Shown piece by piece: positions 1 through 8,886 of a DNA stretch of 35,172 nt. Origin of the DNA: Pseudomonadota bacterium (GTDB lineage: Bacteria > Pseudomonadota > Gammaproteobacteria > Steroidobacterales > Steroidobacteraceae). Each line of letters starts with the position of its first letter. Position 1 is the stretch's first letter. The translations under genes and the position numbers were made by a program. The DNA lies in assembly GCA_021798335.1 (NCBI GenBank), contig JAJZMI010000216.1, forward strand, positions 1-35,172, read 5' to 3'. The notes under the pieces are model-generated. The model saw only the letters and a list, made by a program, of their open reading frames with translations, was not told the DNA's origin and did no database searches.

Positions 1-203
1 TCACATCGACGATCCGCAACATCCCCACCGAAGTGGTGCTGACCGAAAACGATGGACTTCCCCACACCTGTGCCGCGAACTTCGACAACCTTCAGACCGT
101 ACCCAAGAGCCAGATTGGCGATCGCATTGCCCAATTGTCACGGCACAAGATGAAACAGGCGGCAGCTGCTGTCTCATTCGCACTTGCGTTGAACGAAGAT
201 TAA
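1..203 (+). CDS. MazF/PemK-family toxin, C-terminal part (cut by window start)
   Basis: An open frame runs in from the left edge (first whole codon at base 3) and ends at TAA 201-203. The visible 66 residues include the stretches IRNIPTEV, DGLP, CAANFDNLQTVPKS and RIAQLS, ending in an alanine-rich helix with FALAL. This is the pattern of the C-terminal half of chromosomal MazF/PemK endoribonucleases, in which a DGLP-type loop is followed by a D-x-L-x-TVPKS strand and a final helix. Family members are mRNA interferases held inactive by an antitoxin usually encoded just upstream, which here would lie outside the window. No antitoxin follows downstream. The N-terminal half with the catalytic arginine and threonine is not visible, so activity cannot be judged. 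Family assignment is fairly sure; gene integrity is unknown. Confidence 0.75.
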   Translation, partial: TSTIRNIPTEVVLTENDGLPHTCAANFDNLQTVPKSQIGDRIAQLSRHKMKQAAAAVSFALALNED

Positions 204-465
204 GTCAATTCCAGACTCTGATGCACCAACGCCAGCTCACGACCCGAAGCAGACTCCGGCCCCTCTCCATCCCGGCCAGTCGAAGCAGAGTGTAGCTGAC
301 GTTCCAAGGTCCGCTTTGGAGATTCGCCGCCAGTCGGATGTCGTTTAAGCTGTCGGCGCGCGACGAGCCAAACGTAGCCGCGCGACGCTGACCGTTTCGA
401 TAAGCTCAATCGCGCAGGATGATATTCTCGCAGTGGGCAGCGCATCGGAACTGGGACGATAGACC

Positions 466-777
466 ATGCCGGAGACCATTAGAGAGCGCCTCAAGCGGCG
501 CGTTCGACGCACGACAATCGTTGCGTTCACAGCATGGGCGGTAGCGGCCATCAGCCTCATCACGACGCACGGCCGCGCCCCGGCGCCCATGCTCATCCTG
601 GCTTTCGTCGTATTCGCCGCATCCGTGCTGTACGCCCTGTTCACCCGATGCCCCAAGTGTTCCGCGGTACTTGGCCAATGCGTCACGAACCACGTGGGAA
701 TCAGGATGGGTCGGATATTTCCCAAACCCAATTACTGCCCTTATTGCGGCGTGAGTCTCGATGACCCCTGTCCATAG
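466..777 (+). CDS. Small two-helix membrane protein with C-terminal zinc ribbon
   Basis: I do not recognise a named family. The 103-residue product has a basic N-terminus (ERLKRRVRR), two hydrophobic segments at roughly residues 18-33 and 42-58, and a C-terminal part with two cysteine pairs, CPKC near residue 63 and CPYCG near residue 91. The paired CPxC motifs followed by a LDDPCP-type end look like a zinc ribbon facing the cytoplasm. A GGGA-like purine stretch precedes the ATG, in line with real translation. It stands alone, between the toxin fragment and a poorly supported small frame, in the accessory-looking block beside tRNA-Met. Similar small membrane zinc-ribbon proteins occur as hypotheticals in proteobacteria; no function can be given. 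The intact motifs argue that it is a real gene. Confidence 0.65.
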   Translation: MPETIRERLKRRVRRTTIVAFTAWAVAAISLITTHGRAPAPMLILAFVVFAASVLYALFTRCPKCSAVLGQCVTNHVGIRMGRIFPKPNYCPYCGVSLDDPCP

Positions 778-933
778 CGTCGATCTTCGGATTTTGGTGG
801 CCGGACGACTGAGTCCAGGGGATACATCGATGCGACGTTGGACCGCTTCTCGGTGCTATGTATACGCCGCGCCGACACCAGCGATAAATGCACGGCCATG
901 TCTCTTGTGGCTAACCGACACGCCAGGTACCGC

Positions 934-1179
934 ATGCCGATAGAGTTCCGAGTGTCCGCATCCCTCGTGGCGCTGGTGATCCTTTCCCCCGCTGCATGGT
1001 CCCTTCGCCCGAGTCATCGGAAGCCCATCGGCGGCTTCTCGCTTGCGCGTCGCCGGCTAGACCCATTCATGCGCGCAACGTTCAACGCGGAAGGATATCC
1101 GCGCAGGTACGCGTGGCACATTCCTCTGTTGAGCTGTGCGGTTGTCCTTGCTCTTTTGTGGACCTATGGCGGCGCCTGA
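934..1179 (+). CDS. Doubtful small membrane protein
   Basis: This 81-residue frame starts at ATG 934, with an AGG about 8 bases upstream; an in-frame TTG at 838 would give a longer form with an uncharacteristic N-terminus. Two hydrophobic segments are visible, near residues 9-24 and 62-79, joined by a basic loop rich in arginine (ARRRLDPFMR). That is compatible with a small two-helix inner-membrane protein. No family is recognised. The loop and second helix look protein-like, but the frame is short and sits in a poorly organised region, so it may be a remnant or chance frame. Confidence 0.4.
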   Translation: MPIEFRVSASLVALVILSPAAWSLRPSHRKPIGGFSLARRRLDPFMRATFNAEGYPRRYAWHIPLLSCAVVLALLWTYGGA

Positions 1180-1585
1180 GTTTAGTTGGAGCGAAGCGTA
1201 ATCGGACGGGAAAGAGGTGCGGACACGTACAATGGCTTGCCACCTGCACGGCGAGAGCATCGTAAAAAAATGGCAATCTGTGGCTCAAGCCAGCCCTTAT
1301 GACTTTGAACGCCTGCTCAGGAGCACGCAATTCCTTCACTGCGATTGTCTGGCCGGCTGCAGCCGATCGCGCAATCTGTGCTGTTGGATATCTAGAGCGC
1401 CAGACCGCCGGACGGGCTTGCTCCAGAGGAAATCGAAGACCTCAGCTCGCGGAAGGAGGTGGAGAATCGCGGCGGATCGGCTACGTCCGGATTTCTCGCG
1501 ACGTCAACCTCGTCGGCACTTGCACTTACCATGCACTTACGGCGAATGATACCGCGAGGACTTGCTCCGCATCTCTTTGATTTAT
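1180..1585. other. Gene-poor stretch beside the tRNA-Met 3' end
   Basis: About 400 bases without a convincing gene. Overlapping short plus-strand frames exist, but none has a coherent domain or codon pattern. One frame carries a seven-residue match, IGYVRIS (1476-1496), to the start of serine recombinases, but the following residues do not continue that family. A run of seven A at about 1264-1270 reads as T7 on the minus strand and lies beyond a weak TGGC/GCCA stem; it could end transcription coming through tRNA-Met, but this is weak. The stretch may be decayed accessory DNA. Confidence 0.5.
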
Positions 1586-1662
1586 TGGTGGAAAGGGAGG
1601 GACTCGAACCCTCGACCCCGGCATTATGAGTGCCGTGCTCTAACCAGCTGAGCTACCTTTCC
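1586..1662 (-). tRNA. tRNA-Met (anticodon CAT, elongator type)
   Basis: On the minus strand a full 77-base cloverleaf can be drawn. The acceptor stem GGAAAGG pairs with CCTTTCC, followed by A and an encoded CCA. The D arm is GCTC/GAGC, the anticodon stem CGGCA/TGCCG has loop CTCATAA, and the T stem GAGGG/CCCTC has loop TTCGAGT. The anticodon CAT and loop match both elongator tRNA-Met and the lysidine-modified tRNA-Ile2. Position next to ychF favours Met, because Pseudomonas also has tRNA-Met directly after ychF. It is not an initiator tRNA, since the acceptor 1-72 pair is intact. Its 3' end faces the accessory-looking block 1-1585. Confidence 0.9.
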
Positions 1663-1757
1663 TCGTAGTCGTCAGGTCCCGCTCCCCAGGCTGGTGCGGC
1701 AACCGCCGCCTGAAAAGGGAGCGCATTGTCGACGGGGCGCGCAGGAGGTGTCAACCG

Positions 1758-2852
1758 CTACACATTGAAGCGGAAGTGCACCACATCCCCCTCCTGCATC
1801 ACATATTCCTTGCCCTCGAGGCGAAGCTTGCCCGCCTCGCGGGCACCTGCCTCCCCCTGGCAGGCAATGTAATCGGCATAGCCGATCACCTCGGCGCGGA
1901 TGAAGCCGTGCTCGAAATCGGTGTGAATCACGCCTGCGGCCTGCGGGGCCGTGGCGCCGATCGCCACGGTCCATGCCCGCACTTCCTTTTCTCCGGCGGT
2001 AAAGAAGGTCTGCAAGCCCAGCAACCGGTACCCGGCCCGGATCACTCGGTTCAGGCTCGGCTCCTGCAACCCGAGCTCGGCGAGAAATGCGGCCCGGTCG
2101 GCGGCCTCGAGCCGGGCAATTTCCGCTTCGATGGACGCGCAGATCGATACCGTCACGGCCCCTTCGGCGGCGGCACGTTGCTCGACCACCGCCAGCAGCG
2201 GATTGTCCTTGAAGCCCCCTTCGACCACATTCGCCACGTACATCACGGGCTTCGCCGTCAGCAGCTGCAAGTCGCGCACGTCATGGCGTTCCTCCCCCGT
2301 GAGCTGCATTGCACGAACCGGTTTCACCTGGTCCAGATGCGCCTTGATCCGCTCGAGCAGCGCCTTCCTGCGCAGCGCCTCCTTGTCCCCACCCTTGGCC
2401 GCCTTCGCGGCGCGCTCCAAGCCTTTGTCCACCGTGGCAAGGTCCGCCAGCGCGAGCTCGGTGTCGATCACCTCCATGTCACTGTTCGGATCGACTCGAC
2501 CCGCCACGTGGACGATGTCCGAACTCTCGAAGCAACGCACCACGTGCGCGATGGCGTCGACCTCGCGGATGTGCGCGAGGAACTGATTACCCAGACCCTC
2601 TCCCTTGGAGGCCCCCGCCACCAGACCGGCGATGTCGAGGAATTCCACCGTCGCCGGCACGATACGCTCCGGGTGCACGATCGCCGCCAATGTCTCGAGC
2701 CGGCTGTCGGGCACCGGCACCATACCCACGTTCGGATCGATGGTGCAGAACGGATAGTTGGCCGCCGCCGCGTTCTGCGCTTGCGTGAGCGCGTTGAACA
2801 GCGTTGACTTGCCGACGTTCGGCAATCCGACGATGCCGCAACGGATAGACAT
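1758..2852 (-). CDS. ychF: Redox-regulated ATPase YchF (Obg/OLA1 family)
   Basis: This 364-residue P-loop NTPase binds ribosomes and hydrolyses ATP; it is linked to stress responses. The start at 2852 gives [17 protein letters not shown], with the Walker A motif at residues 9-17, and has a GGAGG ribosome binding site 7-8 bases upstream. The upstream ATG in the same frame would overlap the end of pth and lacks support. The G3 motif DIAGL and the following KGEGLGN switch are present. The base-recognition motif reads NVVE, the NxxE form that gives ATP rather than GTP preference in this family. A TGS domain fills the C-terminus ([16 protein letters not shown]). Length equals that of the E. coli protein. 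It is the last protein gene of the lolB-to-tRNA-Met block. Confidence 0.97.
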   Translation of the reverse strand: MSIRCGIVGLPNVGKSTLFNALTQAQNAAAANYPFCTIDPNVGMVPVPDSRLETLAAIVHPERIVPATVEFLDIAGLVAGASKGEGLGNQFLAHIREVDAIAHVVRCFESSDIVHVAGRVDPNSDMEVIDTELALADLATVDKGLERAAKAAKGGDKEALRRKALLERIKAHLDQVKPVRAMQLTGEERHDVRDLQLLTAKPVMYVANVVEGGFKDNPLLAVVEQRAAAEGAVTVSICASIEAEIARLEAADRAAFLAELGLQEPSLNRVIRAGYRLLGLQTFFTAGEKEVRAWTVAIGATAPQAAGVIHTDFEHGFIRAEVIGYADYIACQGEAGAREAGKLRLEGKEYVMQEGDVVHFRFNV

Positions 2853-2895
2853 GACTGAACCTCCGAGCCGTTCGGCCGCCAGCCGCAACAGCGGA

Positions 2896-3486
2896 TTATT
2901 CGGGCGCGGCGCGCGAGTGCAGCCGATTCATCGCCTTCTGCGCGCCCTCCTCGAGCAACACCGGCAGTGCATCGGCCGCCGCGCATACCGCCTCGCCGAT
3001 CAATCCGGCCTCCGGCGCGCTCGGCCGCCCGAGCACATAATTCATCACGATGGCGCGATCGAACGGGTGGCCGATACCGATCCGCAGCCGCCAGAAAGAC
3101 TCACCGAGCCGCGCGATGATATCGCGCAAGCCGTTGTGGCCGCCGGCGCCTCCGCCCTCCTTGAGACGTACGACACCCGGCGGGAAATCAAGGTCATCGT
3201 GCGCCACCAACACTGCAGCCGGCGCGATTCTGTAGAAGCTCATCACGCTCTGCACGGAGCTTCCGCTCAGATTCATGTAAGTGAGCGGCTTCAACAGCCA
3301 CAGATCCTGTCCCGCGATGACCGTCCGGCCGAACTCGCCCTGATGACGCGATTCGCGCTTCAGAGTGACTCCTGCGCGCCGGGCAAGCTCGTCGATGAAC
3401 GCGAAGCCCGCATTGTGCCGGGTGTGGGCATAGGTGGGGCCCGGATTGCCGAGCCCCACCACGAGCTTGAGCGGCGTGCCCGCCAT
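2896..3486 (-). CDS. pth: Peptidyl-tRNA hydrolase
   Basis: This 196-residue enzyme cleaves peptidyl-tRNAs released from stalled ribosomes, freeing the tRNA for reuse. The signature GLGNPG is at residues 11-16 and RHNAGF at 23-28. Asn14 and His24 correspond to the substrate-binding Asn10 and catalytic His20 of E. coli Pth. HDDLDFPPG near residue 96 supplies the catalytic aspartate, and GGHNGLRD near 116 the second binding asparagine. Length is usual for the family. It lies 9 bases after rplY and 43 bases before ychF on the same strand, the standard rplY-pth-ychF order, so it is probably cotranscribed with both. Confidence 0.97.
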   Translation of the reverse strand: MAGTPLKLVVGLGNPGPTYAHTRHNAGFAFIDELARRAGVTLKRESRHQGEFGRTVIAGQDLWLLKPLTYMNLSGSSVQSVMSFYRIAPAAVLVAHDDLDFPPGVVRLKEGGGAGGHNGLRDIIARLGESFWRLRIGIGHPFDRAIVMNYVLGRPSAPEAGLIGEAVCAAADALPVLLEEGAQKAMNRLHSRAAPE

Positions 3487-3495
3487 GCGCCGCGG

Positions 3496-4218
3496 TTATT
3501 TCTTGCCGCCTTCCTTCTTCTGGCCGGCCTTGCCCGTTTCCGCCGGAGCCGCTTCCGCCGCAGCCGCCGTAGCCGCAGCCGCTCCCGCGGCAGCCGGCGC
3601 GCCTTCGGCCGGAGCCGCCGCCTCTGCGATCGGCTCCGCCTCGGCGACCCGCGGGCTGTGGATCGAGACCACCGGAGCGTTGCGATACGCCAGGTGAGGA
3701 ATGCTCACGCCGGAGGGCAACGGAATATCCGCCAGAAACTTCGTCTCGTTGATGTTCATCTGCGACAGGTCGAGCTCGAGGTATTCCGGCAGGTCCTTCG
3801 GCAGGCAAACGATCTCGACATCGGTAAGCATGTGCGAGACGACCCCACCCTGAGTCTTGACACCGGGGCTGCCGGCCTCACCGGCAAAGTGGATCGGCAC
3901 GTGCAGGCGGATCGGCTCGTTCTCGGTCACCCGCTGCAGATCGACGTGCACGATCTGATTCTTCGCCGGGTGCATCTGCACGTCCTTGACGATGGCCTCC
4001 TGGGTCCGCTCGCCGATCTTGAGCTGCACGATCGAGGAATAAAAGCGCTCATCGGCGATAACCGTGAGCAACTTGTGATGCTCTAGAGCGAGGGGCTCCG
4101 CCTGCGCGTGGCCCCCGTACAGAATCGCCGGAACCTTGTGCATGTGACGCAGGCGGCGGCTCGCACCTTTGCCTTGCGCCTCGCGCGGCTCGGCGCTGAA
4201 GCTGAATGCAATACGCAT
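3496..4218 (-). CDS. rplY: 50S ribosomal protein L25 (Ctc form, with TL5-like C-terminal domain)
   Basis: This 240-residue protein binds 5S rRNA in the large subunit. The N-terminal L25 domain starts RIAFSFSAEPRE and continues with GKGASRRLR and PAILYGG. The second half is the beta-rich Ctc domain (HVPIHFAGEAGSPGVK, LPEYLELDLS). ATG 4218 is preferred over the in-frame TTG just upstream because GGAG lies 6 bases before it. The last ~45 residues are an alanine/proline/glutamate tail ending in KKEGGKK, longer and simpler in composition than in many homologues and probably disordered. The gene sits between prs and pth, as in most Gammaproteobacteria. Confidence 0.95.
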   Translation of the reverse strand: MRIAFSFSAEPREAQGKGASRRLRHMHKVPAILYGGHAQAEPLALEHHKLLTVIADERFYSSIVQLKIGERTQEAIVKDVQMHPAKNQIVHVDLQRVTENEPIRLHVPIHFAGEAGSPGVKTQGGVVSHMLTDVEIVCLPKDLPEYLELDLSQMNINETKFLADIPLPSGVSIPHLAYRNAPVVSIHSPRVAEAEPIAEAAAPAEGAPAAAGAAAATAAAAEAAPAETGKAGQKKEGGKK

Positions 4219-4297
4219 GATGTTCTCCAATCTACACTGACAACGCGCCGCGACCCGCGACCAGGTCGCAGCACACCAAAAACCTCAACAGGTCCAC

Positions 4298-5254
4298 TCA
4301 ATCGACGTACAGCGAACTCACCGACTCCTCGTCGCGGATGCGCCGGATGGTCTCGGCGAGCAGCCCCGCCACCGACAACTGACGGATGCGCGCGCACTCG
4401 CGCGCGGCCTGCGACAGCGGGATGGTGTCGGTCACCACCAGCTCATCGAGCACCGAGTCGCCGATACGGCTCACCGCATCGCCCGAGAGCACGGGGTGGG
4501 TAATGTACGCCACCACCTTCTGCGCGCCTTCGTCCTTCAACGCCCTGGCCGCGTGACACAGCGTCCCCGCGGTGTCGATCATGTCATCGACGAGCACGCA
4601 CACCTTGCCGTCGATGTCGCCGATGATGTTCATCACCTTCGACTCGTTCGGCCGCGGCCGGCGCTTGTCGATGATCGCCAGGTCCGCGTCGTCGAGCCGC
4701 TTGGCGAAGGCGCGCGCGCGCACCACGCCCCCGACGTCCGGCGAGACGATCACCACGTTGGTATATGTCTGCTTCCAGGCGTCGCCGAGCAGCACCGGAG
4801 AGGCATACACGTTGTCGACCGGGATATCGAAGAACCCCTGGATCTGATCGGCGTGCAGGTCGACCGTCAGCATCCGGTTGACCCCCGCGATCGACAGCAT
4901 GTTCGCCACCAGCCGCGCGGTGATCGCCGAGCGCGTGGCGCGCGGCCGGCGATCCTGGCGCGAATAGCCGAAATACGGCACGACCGCCGTGATGCGGGCC
5001 GCCGAGGCGCGCCGGCAGGCATCCACCATGACCAGCAGCTCCATCAAAGTGTCGTTGCCCGGCGGACACGTCGGCTGCACGATAAACACATCGCGGCCGC
5101 GCACGTTCTCCATCAGCTCGACGTTGATTTCCCCGTCGCTGAAGCGACCGACGTACGCGCGCCCGAGCCGCGTCTGCAGATGACGCGCGATGTCCGCCGC
5201 GAGATCCGGATTGGCGTTGCCGGTGAACAAGGCTGGCAAGTCGTTCGTGCTCAT
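4298..5254 (-). CDS. prs: Ribose-phosphate pyrophosphokinase (PRPP synthase)
   Basis: This 318-residue enzyme transfers pyrophosphate from ATP to ribose-5-phosphate, making PRPP for nucleotides, histidine, tryptophan and NAD. Visible motifs are FSDGE near residue 39, the flexible-loop region YSRQDRR near 98, [12 protein letters not shown] at about 132-143 with the catalytic His134, and the PRPP-binding loop [12 protein letters not shown] at about 220-231. Length matches class I bacterial enzymes. No strong ribosome binding site is seen before ATG 5254. It lies 58 bases downstream of tRNA-Gln on the same strand and may share its transcript. Confidence 0.98.
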   Translation of the reverse strand: MSTNDLPALFTGNANPDLAADIARHLQTRLGRAYVGRFSDGEINVELMENVRGRDVFIVQPTCPPGNDTLMELLVMVDACRRASAARITAVVPYFGYSRQDRRPRATRSAITARLVANMLSIAGVNRMLTVDLHADQIQGFFDIPVDNVYASPVLLGDAWKQTYTNVVIVSPDVGGVVRARAFAKRLDDADLAIIDKRRPRPNESKVMNIIGDIDGKVCVLVDDMIDTAGTLCHAARALKDEGAQKVVAYITHPVLSGDAVSRIGDSVLDELVVTDTIPLSQAARECARIRQLSVAGLLAETIRRIRDEESVSSLYVD

Positions 5255-5312
5255 GACTGCGCTAGGTCAACCGTAATTCGTGGCGAGCAAATCGCCGCCA
5301 TCCAGATCGATT

Positions 5313-5387
5313 TGGCTGGGGTGGGAGGATTCGAACCTCCGAATGGCGGGATCAAAACCCGCTGCCTTACCTCTTGGCTACACCCCA
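5313..5387 (-). tRNA. tRNA-Gln (anticodon TTG)
   Basis: A 75-base cloverleaf on the minus strand. The acceptor stem TGGGGTG pairs with CACCCCA, then G as discriminator and an encoded CCA. The anticodon stem CGGGT/TCCCG region encloses TTTTGAT with anticodon TTG, and the T arm has GGAGG/CCTCC around TTCGAAT. The U1-A72 start and G73 discriminator are typical of tRNA-Gln. Its place between ispE and prs is conserved in Gammaproteobacteria. Since gatCAB is also in this window, it may be charged indirectly through Glu-tRNA-Gln. Confidence 0.95.
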
Positions 5388-5548
5388 AACTCCTCAATTC
5401 CGATCCCATCGTACCGCCCACACGACAGCGCCGGTCCCGCGGCGCCGGCGTCGATTCCGGACCACCGGCGGCGCGCGCCTGCGCACCTGGCCAAACTCGA
5501 CATCCCGACCGTCATGGCCGATTCCACCGTGACGGAGCCCGACCAGAG

Positions 5549-6394
5549 CTACGTTGGGAGAAGCGCGCGCAGCGGGGAAACATTCAAACCCCGCGCGATG
5601 AAGCTTCGCCACCGATCGGGCACGCGGGCGGCAATGTGCTGTGCCTCGCTGGAGCTTGCCGCAGGTGCGAAAATGCACGATCCGGTTCCCGTCAGGCGCG
5701 CCGGCGCGTGCTGCGCCAGCCAGTCGAGCGCCTCGGCCACCTCGGGCCATCGTGCGCGCACCACCGGCTCGCAGTCGTTGCGTCCGCCGGCATCGAGAAA
5801 GGCGCGTATTGTGATGAGGGGGCTATTTCGTGTCAATTCAGGGCTCTGGAACACGTCCCGGGTCGAGACGCTCACCTCGGGCCGGATGATCACGTACCAC
5901 CTTTCCGGCAAAGTAACCGCTTCGAGCCGCTCCCCGACCCCTTCCCCCCAGGCCGAAAAACCTCTAACGAATACAGGCACATCCGCCCCGAGCGGCAACC
6001 CGATGCGCGCCAGCTCCTCGACCCCGAGCCCACACTCCCACAGGTGATTCAAGGCCAGCAGGACCGTGGCGGCATCGGTACTGCCGCCACCGAGGCCGCC
6101 GCCGATCGGAATCCGCTTTTGCACCCGGATCGAGGCCCCCCGTCGCGAGCCGGTGGCCGCCTGCAGTGCCCGGGCCGCCCGCACTGTCAGATCCGTCTCC
6201 GGACCTATCTCCGCCGGACCTTCGGGCCGCTCGATCCGGCCGTCCTCGCGCACCACGATCCTCACCGTGTCGCACAGATCGATGAGCTGAAACAACGTCT
6301 GCAGCTCGTGATAGCCGTCGGGCCGCCGGCCGGTCACGTGCAGAAACAGGTTGAGCTTGGCTGGTGCCGGCCAGAGACTCTCCTCAGACCTCAT
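5549..6394 (-). CDS. ispE: 4-diphosphocytidyl-2-C-methyl-D-erythritol kinase
   Basis: This 281-residue GHMP kinase phosphorylates the 2-hydroxyl of CDP-methylerythritol in the non-mevalonate isoprenoid pathway. WPAPAKLNLFL at residues 8-18 carries the catalytic lysine (about Lys13). The glycine-rich ATP loop PIGGGLGGGSTDAA is at about 96-109, LGADVPVF near 136-143 carries the catalytic aspartate, and RLTGTGSC is near the C-terminus. ATG 6394 gives a protein of E. coli length and overlaps the lolB stop as ATGA; ATG 6406 is an alternative adding four residues. The much longer upstream frame is only an overlap with lolB. Translation is probably coupled to lolB. Confidence 0.97.
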   Translation of the reverse strand: MRSEESLWPAPAKLNLFLHVTGRRPDGYHELQTLFQLIDLCDTVRIVVREDGRIERPEGPAEIGPETDLTVRAARALQAATGSRRGASIRVQKRIPIGGGLGGGSTDAATVLLALNHLWECGLGVEELARIGLPLGADVPVFVRGFSAWGEGVGERLEAVTLPERWYVIIRPEVSVSTRDVFQSPELTRNSPLITIRAFLDAGGRNDCEPVVRARWPEVAEALDWLAQHAPARLTGTGSCIFAPAASSSEAQHIAARVPDRWRSFIARGLNVSPLRALLPT

Positions 6395-7005
6395 TGCAAG
6401 TGCCATACGTCCACCACCATCCGCAACCGCACGTCGGCGCGCCGCACCGTCAGGAGCCGCGGTAACCAGTCGGCCCCGACCGGCTGGTATGCGTGGTATA
6501 GGACCGACCACCCCGCCTGCCGCAGGCTCGTCAGTTGCTGCGCCTTGTCGATCGCCACGTGGGCCGGCAGTGCCGGGTCGGGCACTCCGAGGATCCAATA
6601 GCGCAGGCTCGCCAGCGGCGGATCGAATCCGAGCTGATGCCGCAGGACCGCGCGCGCTGCGGCGTTGCCCAGATGCCGCCCCCGCGAAGTGATGACGGCC
6701 AGATGGCCGTCGTTATCGCTCACCTCGGCCGCGCCGGCGCCAAGCGGTCCACTGAGCGTCATGCGTGTATGCGTCCCGTGCTGGACCCAGAGAATATCGG
6801 CGTTGAAGCCCTGCTGTCCGACCGCCACGGCCACGCGCCCTGTCAGGCGGAAACGGCTTAAGGACTGCAGCAGCGGCCGCCGGACCTGCCAGGCGGTGAC
6901 CGGCGCCGGTGGCACGGGCACCGTCTGGCAGGCACTGAGGACCAGGGCGGCGAGCAGGGCGCAGGCGGGCCACAAGCGCCGCCGGATCACAGCAAGGGAT
7001 GGCAT
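6391..7005 (-). CDS. lolB: Outer-membrane lipoprotein insertion factor LolB
   Basis: A 204-residue lipoprotein that receives lipoproteins from periplasmic LolA and inserts them in the outer membrane. From ATG 7005 the signal peptide is basic (VIRRRLW) then hydrophobic, ending in the lipobox VLSAC with the lipidated cysteine at 26; the next residue is Q, compatible with outer-membrane sorting. The mature part contains [11 protein letters not shown] and [11 protein letters not shown], typical of the LolB beta-barrel. GTG 7017 is an alternative start but overlaps a -10-like hexamer. Divergent from prfA; in many relatives the divergent neighbour is hemA. Confidence 0.92.
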   Translation of the reverse strand: MPSLAVIRRRLWPACALLAALVLSACQTVPVPPAPVTAWQVRRPLLQSLSRFRLTGRVAVAVGQQGFNADILWVQHGTHTRMTLSGPLGAGAAEVSDNDGHLAVITSRGRHLGNAAARAVLRHQLGFDPPLASLRYWILGVPDPALPAHVAIDKAQQLTSLRQAGWSVLYHAYQPVGADWLPRLLTVRRADVRLRMVVDVWHLQ

Positions 7006-7014
7006 ATGCTGCGG

Positions 7015-7020
7015 CACTAT
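7015..7020 (-). promoter_or_regulatory. Possible -10 element for lolB
   Basis: On the minus strand TATAGT (five of six to the consensus) ends 9 bases before ATG 7005. If used, the lolB transcript would have almost no leader. No clear -35 hexamer is seen at the right distance, so this is only a candidate. Confidence 0.3.
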
Positions 7021-7103
7021 ATCGCACGCCGGTGGGAACGCCTGCCGCCTTGTGGGGCTGGCGGCGATCCCGGAGAATGCCGCGCCCCGTTCAGGCTCGC
7101 ATC

Positions 7104-8186
<1,083 letters not shown>

Positions 8187-8376
8187 GCCGAGCCGCACGG
8201 CGCGCGCCGCCGCACACGATCCACCTGCCGGGTGCGAGACAGGCCCGCCGGCGAGCGGCCATCCGCCGCCACGGCCGGCGCACGCTGCACCATGCGCCAG
8301 TGAGCCCGATCAGACGGCACAACGCCCGGCAGCGCCGCCGGATCGGGCGCGCCGCCCCCTCAGGCCGAGAAGTCCC

Positions 8377-8886
8377 TCAAGAAGCCGCGCTCAGGCGGCG
8401 CGCCGACAGGATCACCACATCCTCCATCGGCGCGTCCGTGTAGCCCTCGCGCCGGCCGGTATCGACGGCGGCGATCGTGTCGATGACTTGCATGCCGTCG
8501 GTCACCCGACCGAATACCGCGTAACCGAAATCCCGCGCGCTGTGATCGAGAAAGGCATTGTCGGCGAGATTCACGAAGAACTGCGAGGTCGCGCTGTCCA
8601 CCACGTTGGTGCGCGCCATCGAGAGCGTGCCGCGCAGGTTCTTCAGCCCGTTCTTCGCCTCGTTGCGGATCGCGGCGCGCGTCTGCTTGCTGCGGAAATT
8701 TCGGTCGAGCCCGCCGCCCTGGATCACGAAGCCCGGCACGATGCGATGGAAGATCGTGCCGTCGAAGAATTCCGCATCCACATAGGCGAGAAAGTTCTCC
8801 ACTGTCACCGGTGCCTCGTGCGGATACAGCTCGACGGTATAGGCACCGTGGGTCGTCTCGAATCGAATCAGCGAATTGCCGGCCAT
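8377..8886 (-). CDS. ppiB: Cyclophilin-type peptidyl-prolyl cis-trans isomerase
   Basis: A 169-residue cyclophilin without a signal peptide, so probably cytoplasmic; it speeds proline isomerisation in folding proteins. The active-site arginine is in IFHRIVPGFVIQGGG, followed by SQFFVNLADNAFLD and the C-terminal YAVFGRVTDGMQVID, all standard for the PpiB group. The tail continues about five residues beyond the usual end. Its start lies inside the last codons of prmC (19-base overlap), so the two are probably co-translated. The 190-base gap to prfA, where the genes converge, contains GC-rich inverted repeats but no T-run terminator that I can see. Confidence 0.93.
   Translation of the reverse strand: MAGNSLIRFETTHGAYTVELYPHEAPVTVENFLAYVDAEFFDGTIFHRIVPGFVIQGGGLDRNFRSKQTRAAIRNEAKNGLKNLRGTLSMARTNVVDSATSQFFVNLADNAFLDHSARDFGYAVFGRVTDGMQVIDTIAAVDTGRREGYTDAPMEDVVILSARRLSAAS

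Noticed and set aside
392-410. Sequence resembling the widespread TGAGCTTGTCGAA-type repeat (minus strand TGAGCTTATCGAA)
   Set aside because: A single imperfect copy without the usual partner arm; may be chance or a decayed repeat.
1476-1496. IGYVRIS peptide resembling the N-terminus of serine recombinases
   Set aside because: Only seven residues match; the following residues depart from the family and no catalytic domain follows. Too short to call a remnant.
1580-1662. Protein frames ending in an EREGLEP-like peptide over the tRNA genes
   Set aside because: This peptide is a known by-product of reading through tRNA T-arms and is not a gene; the same applies at the tRNA-Gln gene near 5313-5387.
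4257-4269. Palindrome GCGACCAGGTCGC between prs and rplY as a terminator
   Set aside because: Short stem with a minimal loop and no T run; in GC-rich DNA such palindromes are frequent.
4496-6601. A 701-codon plus-strand open frame across prs, tRNA-Gln and ispE
   Set aside because: It reads antisense through two recognisable genes and a tRNA, has arginine/histidine-rich composition with no domain, and is explained by high-GC shadowing.
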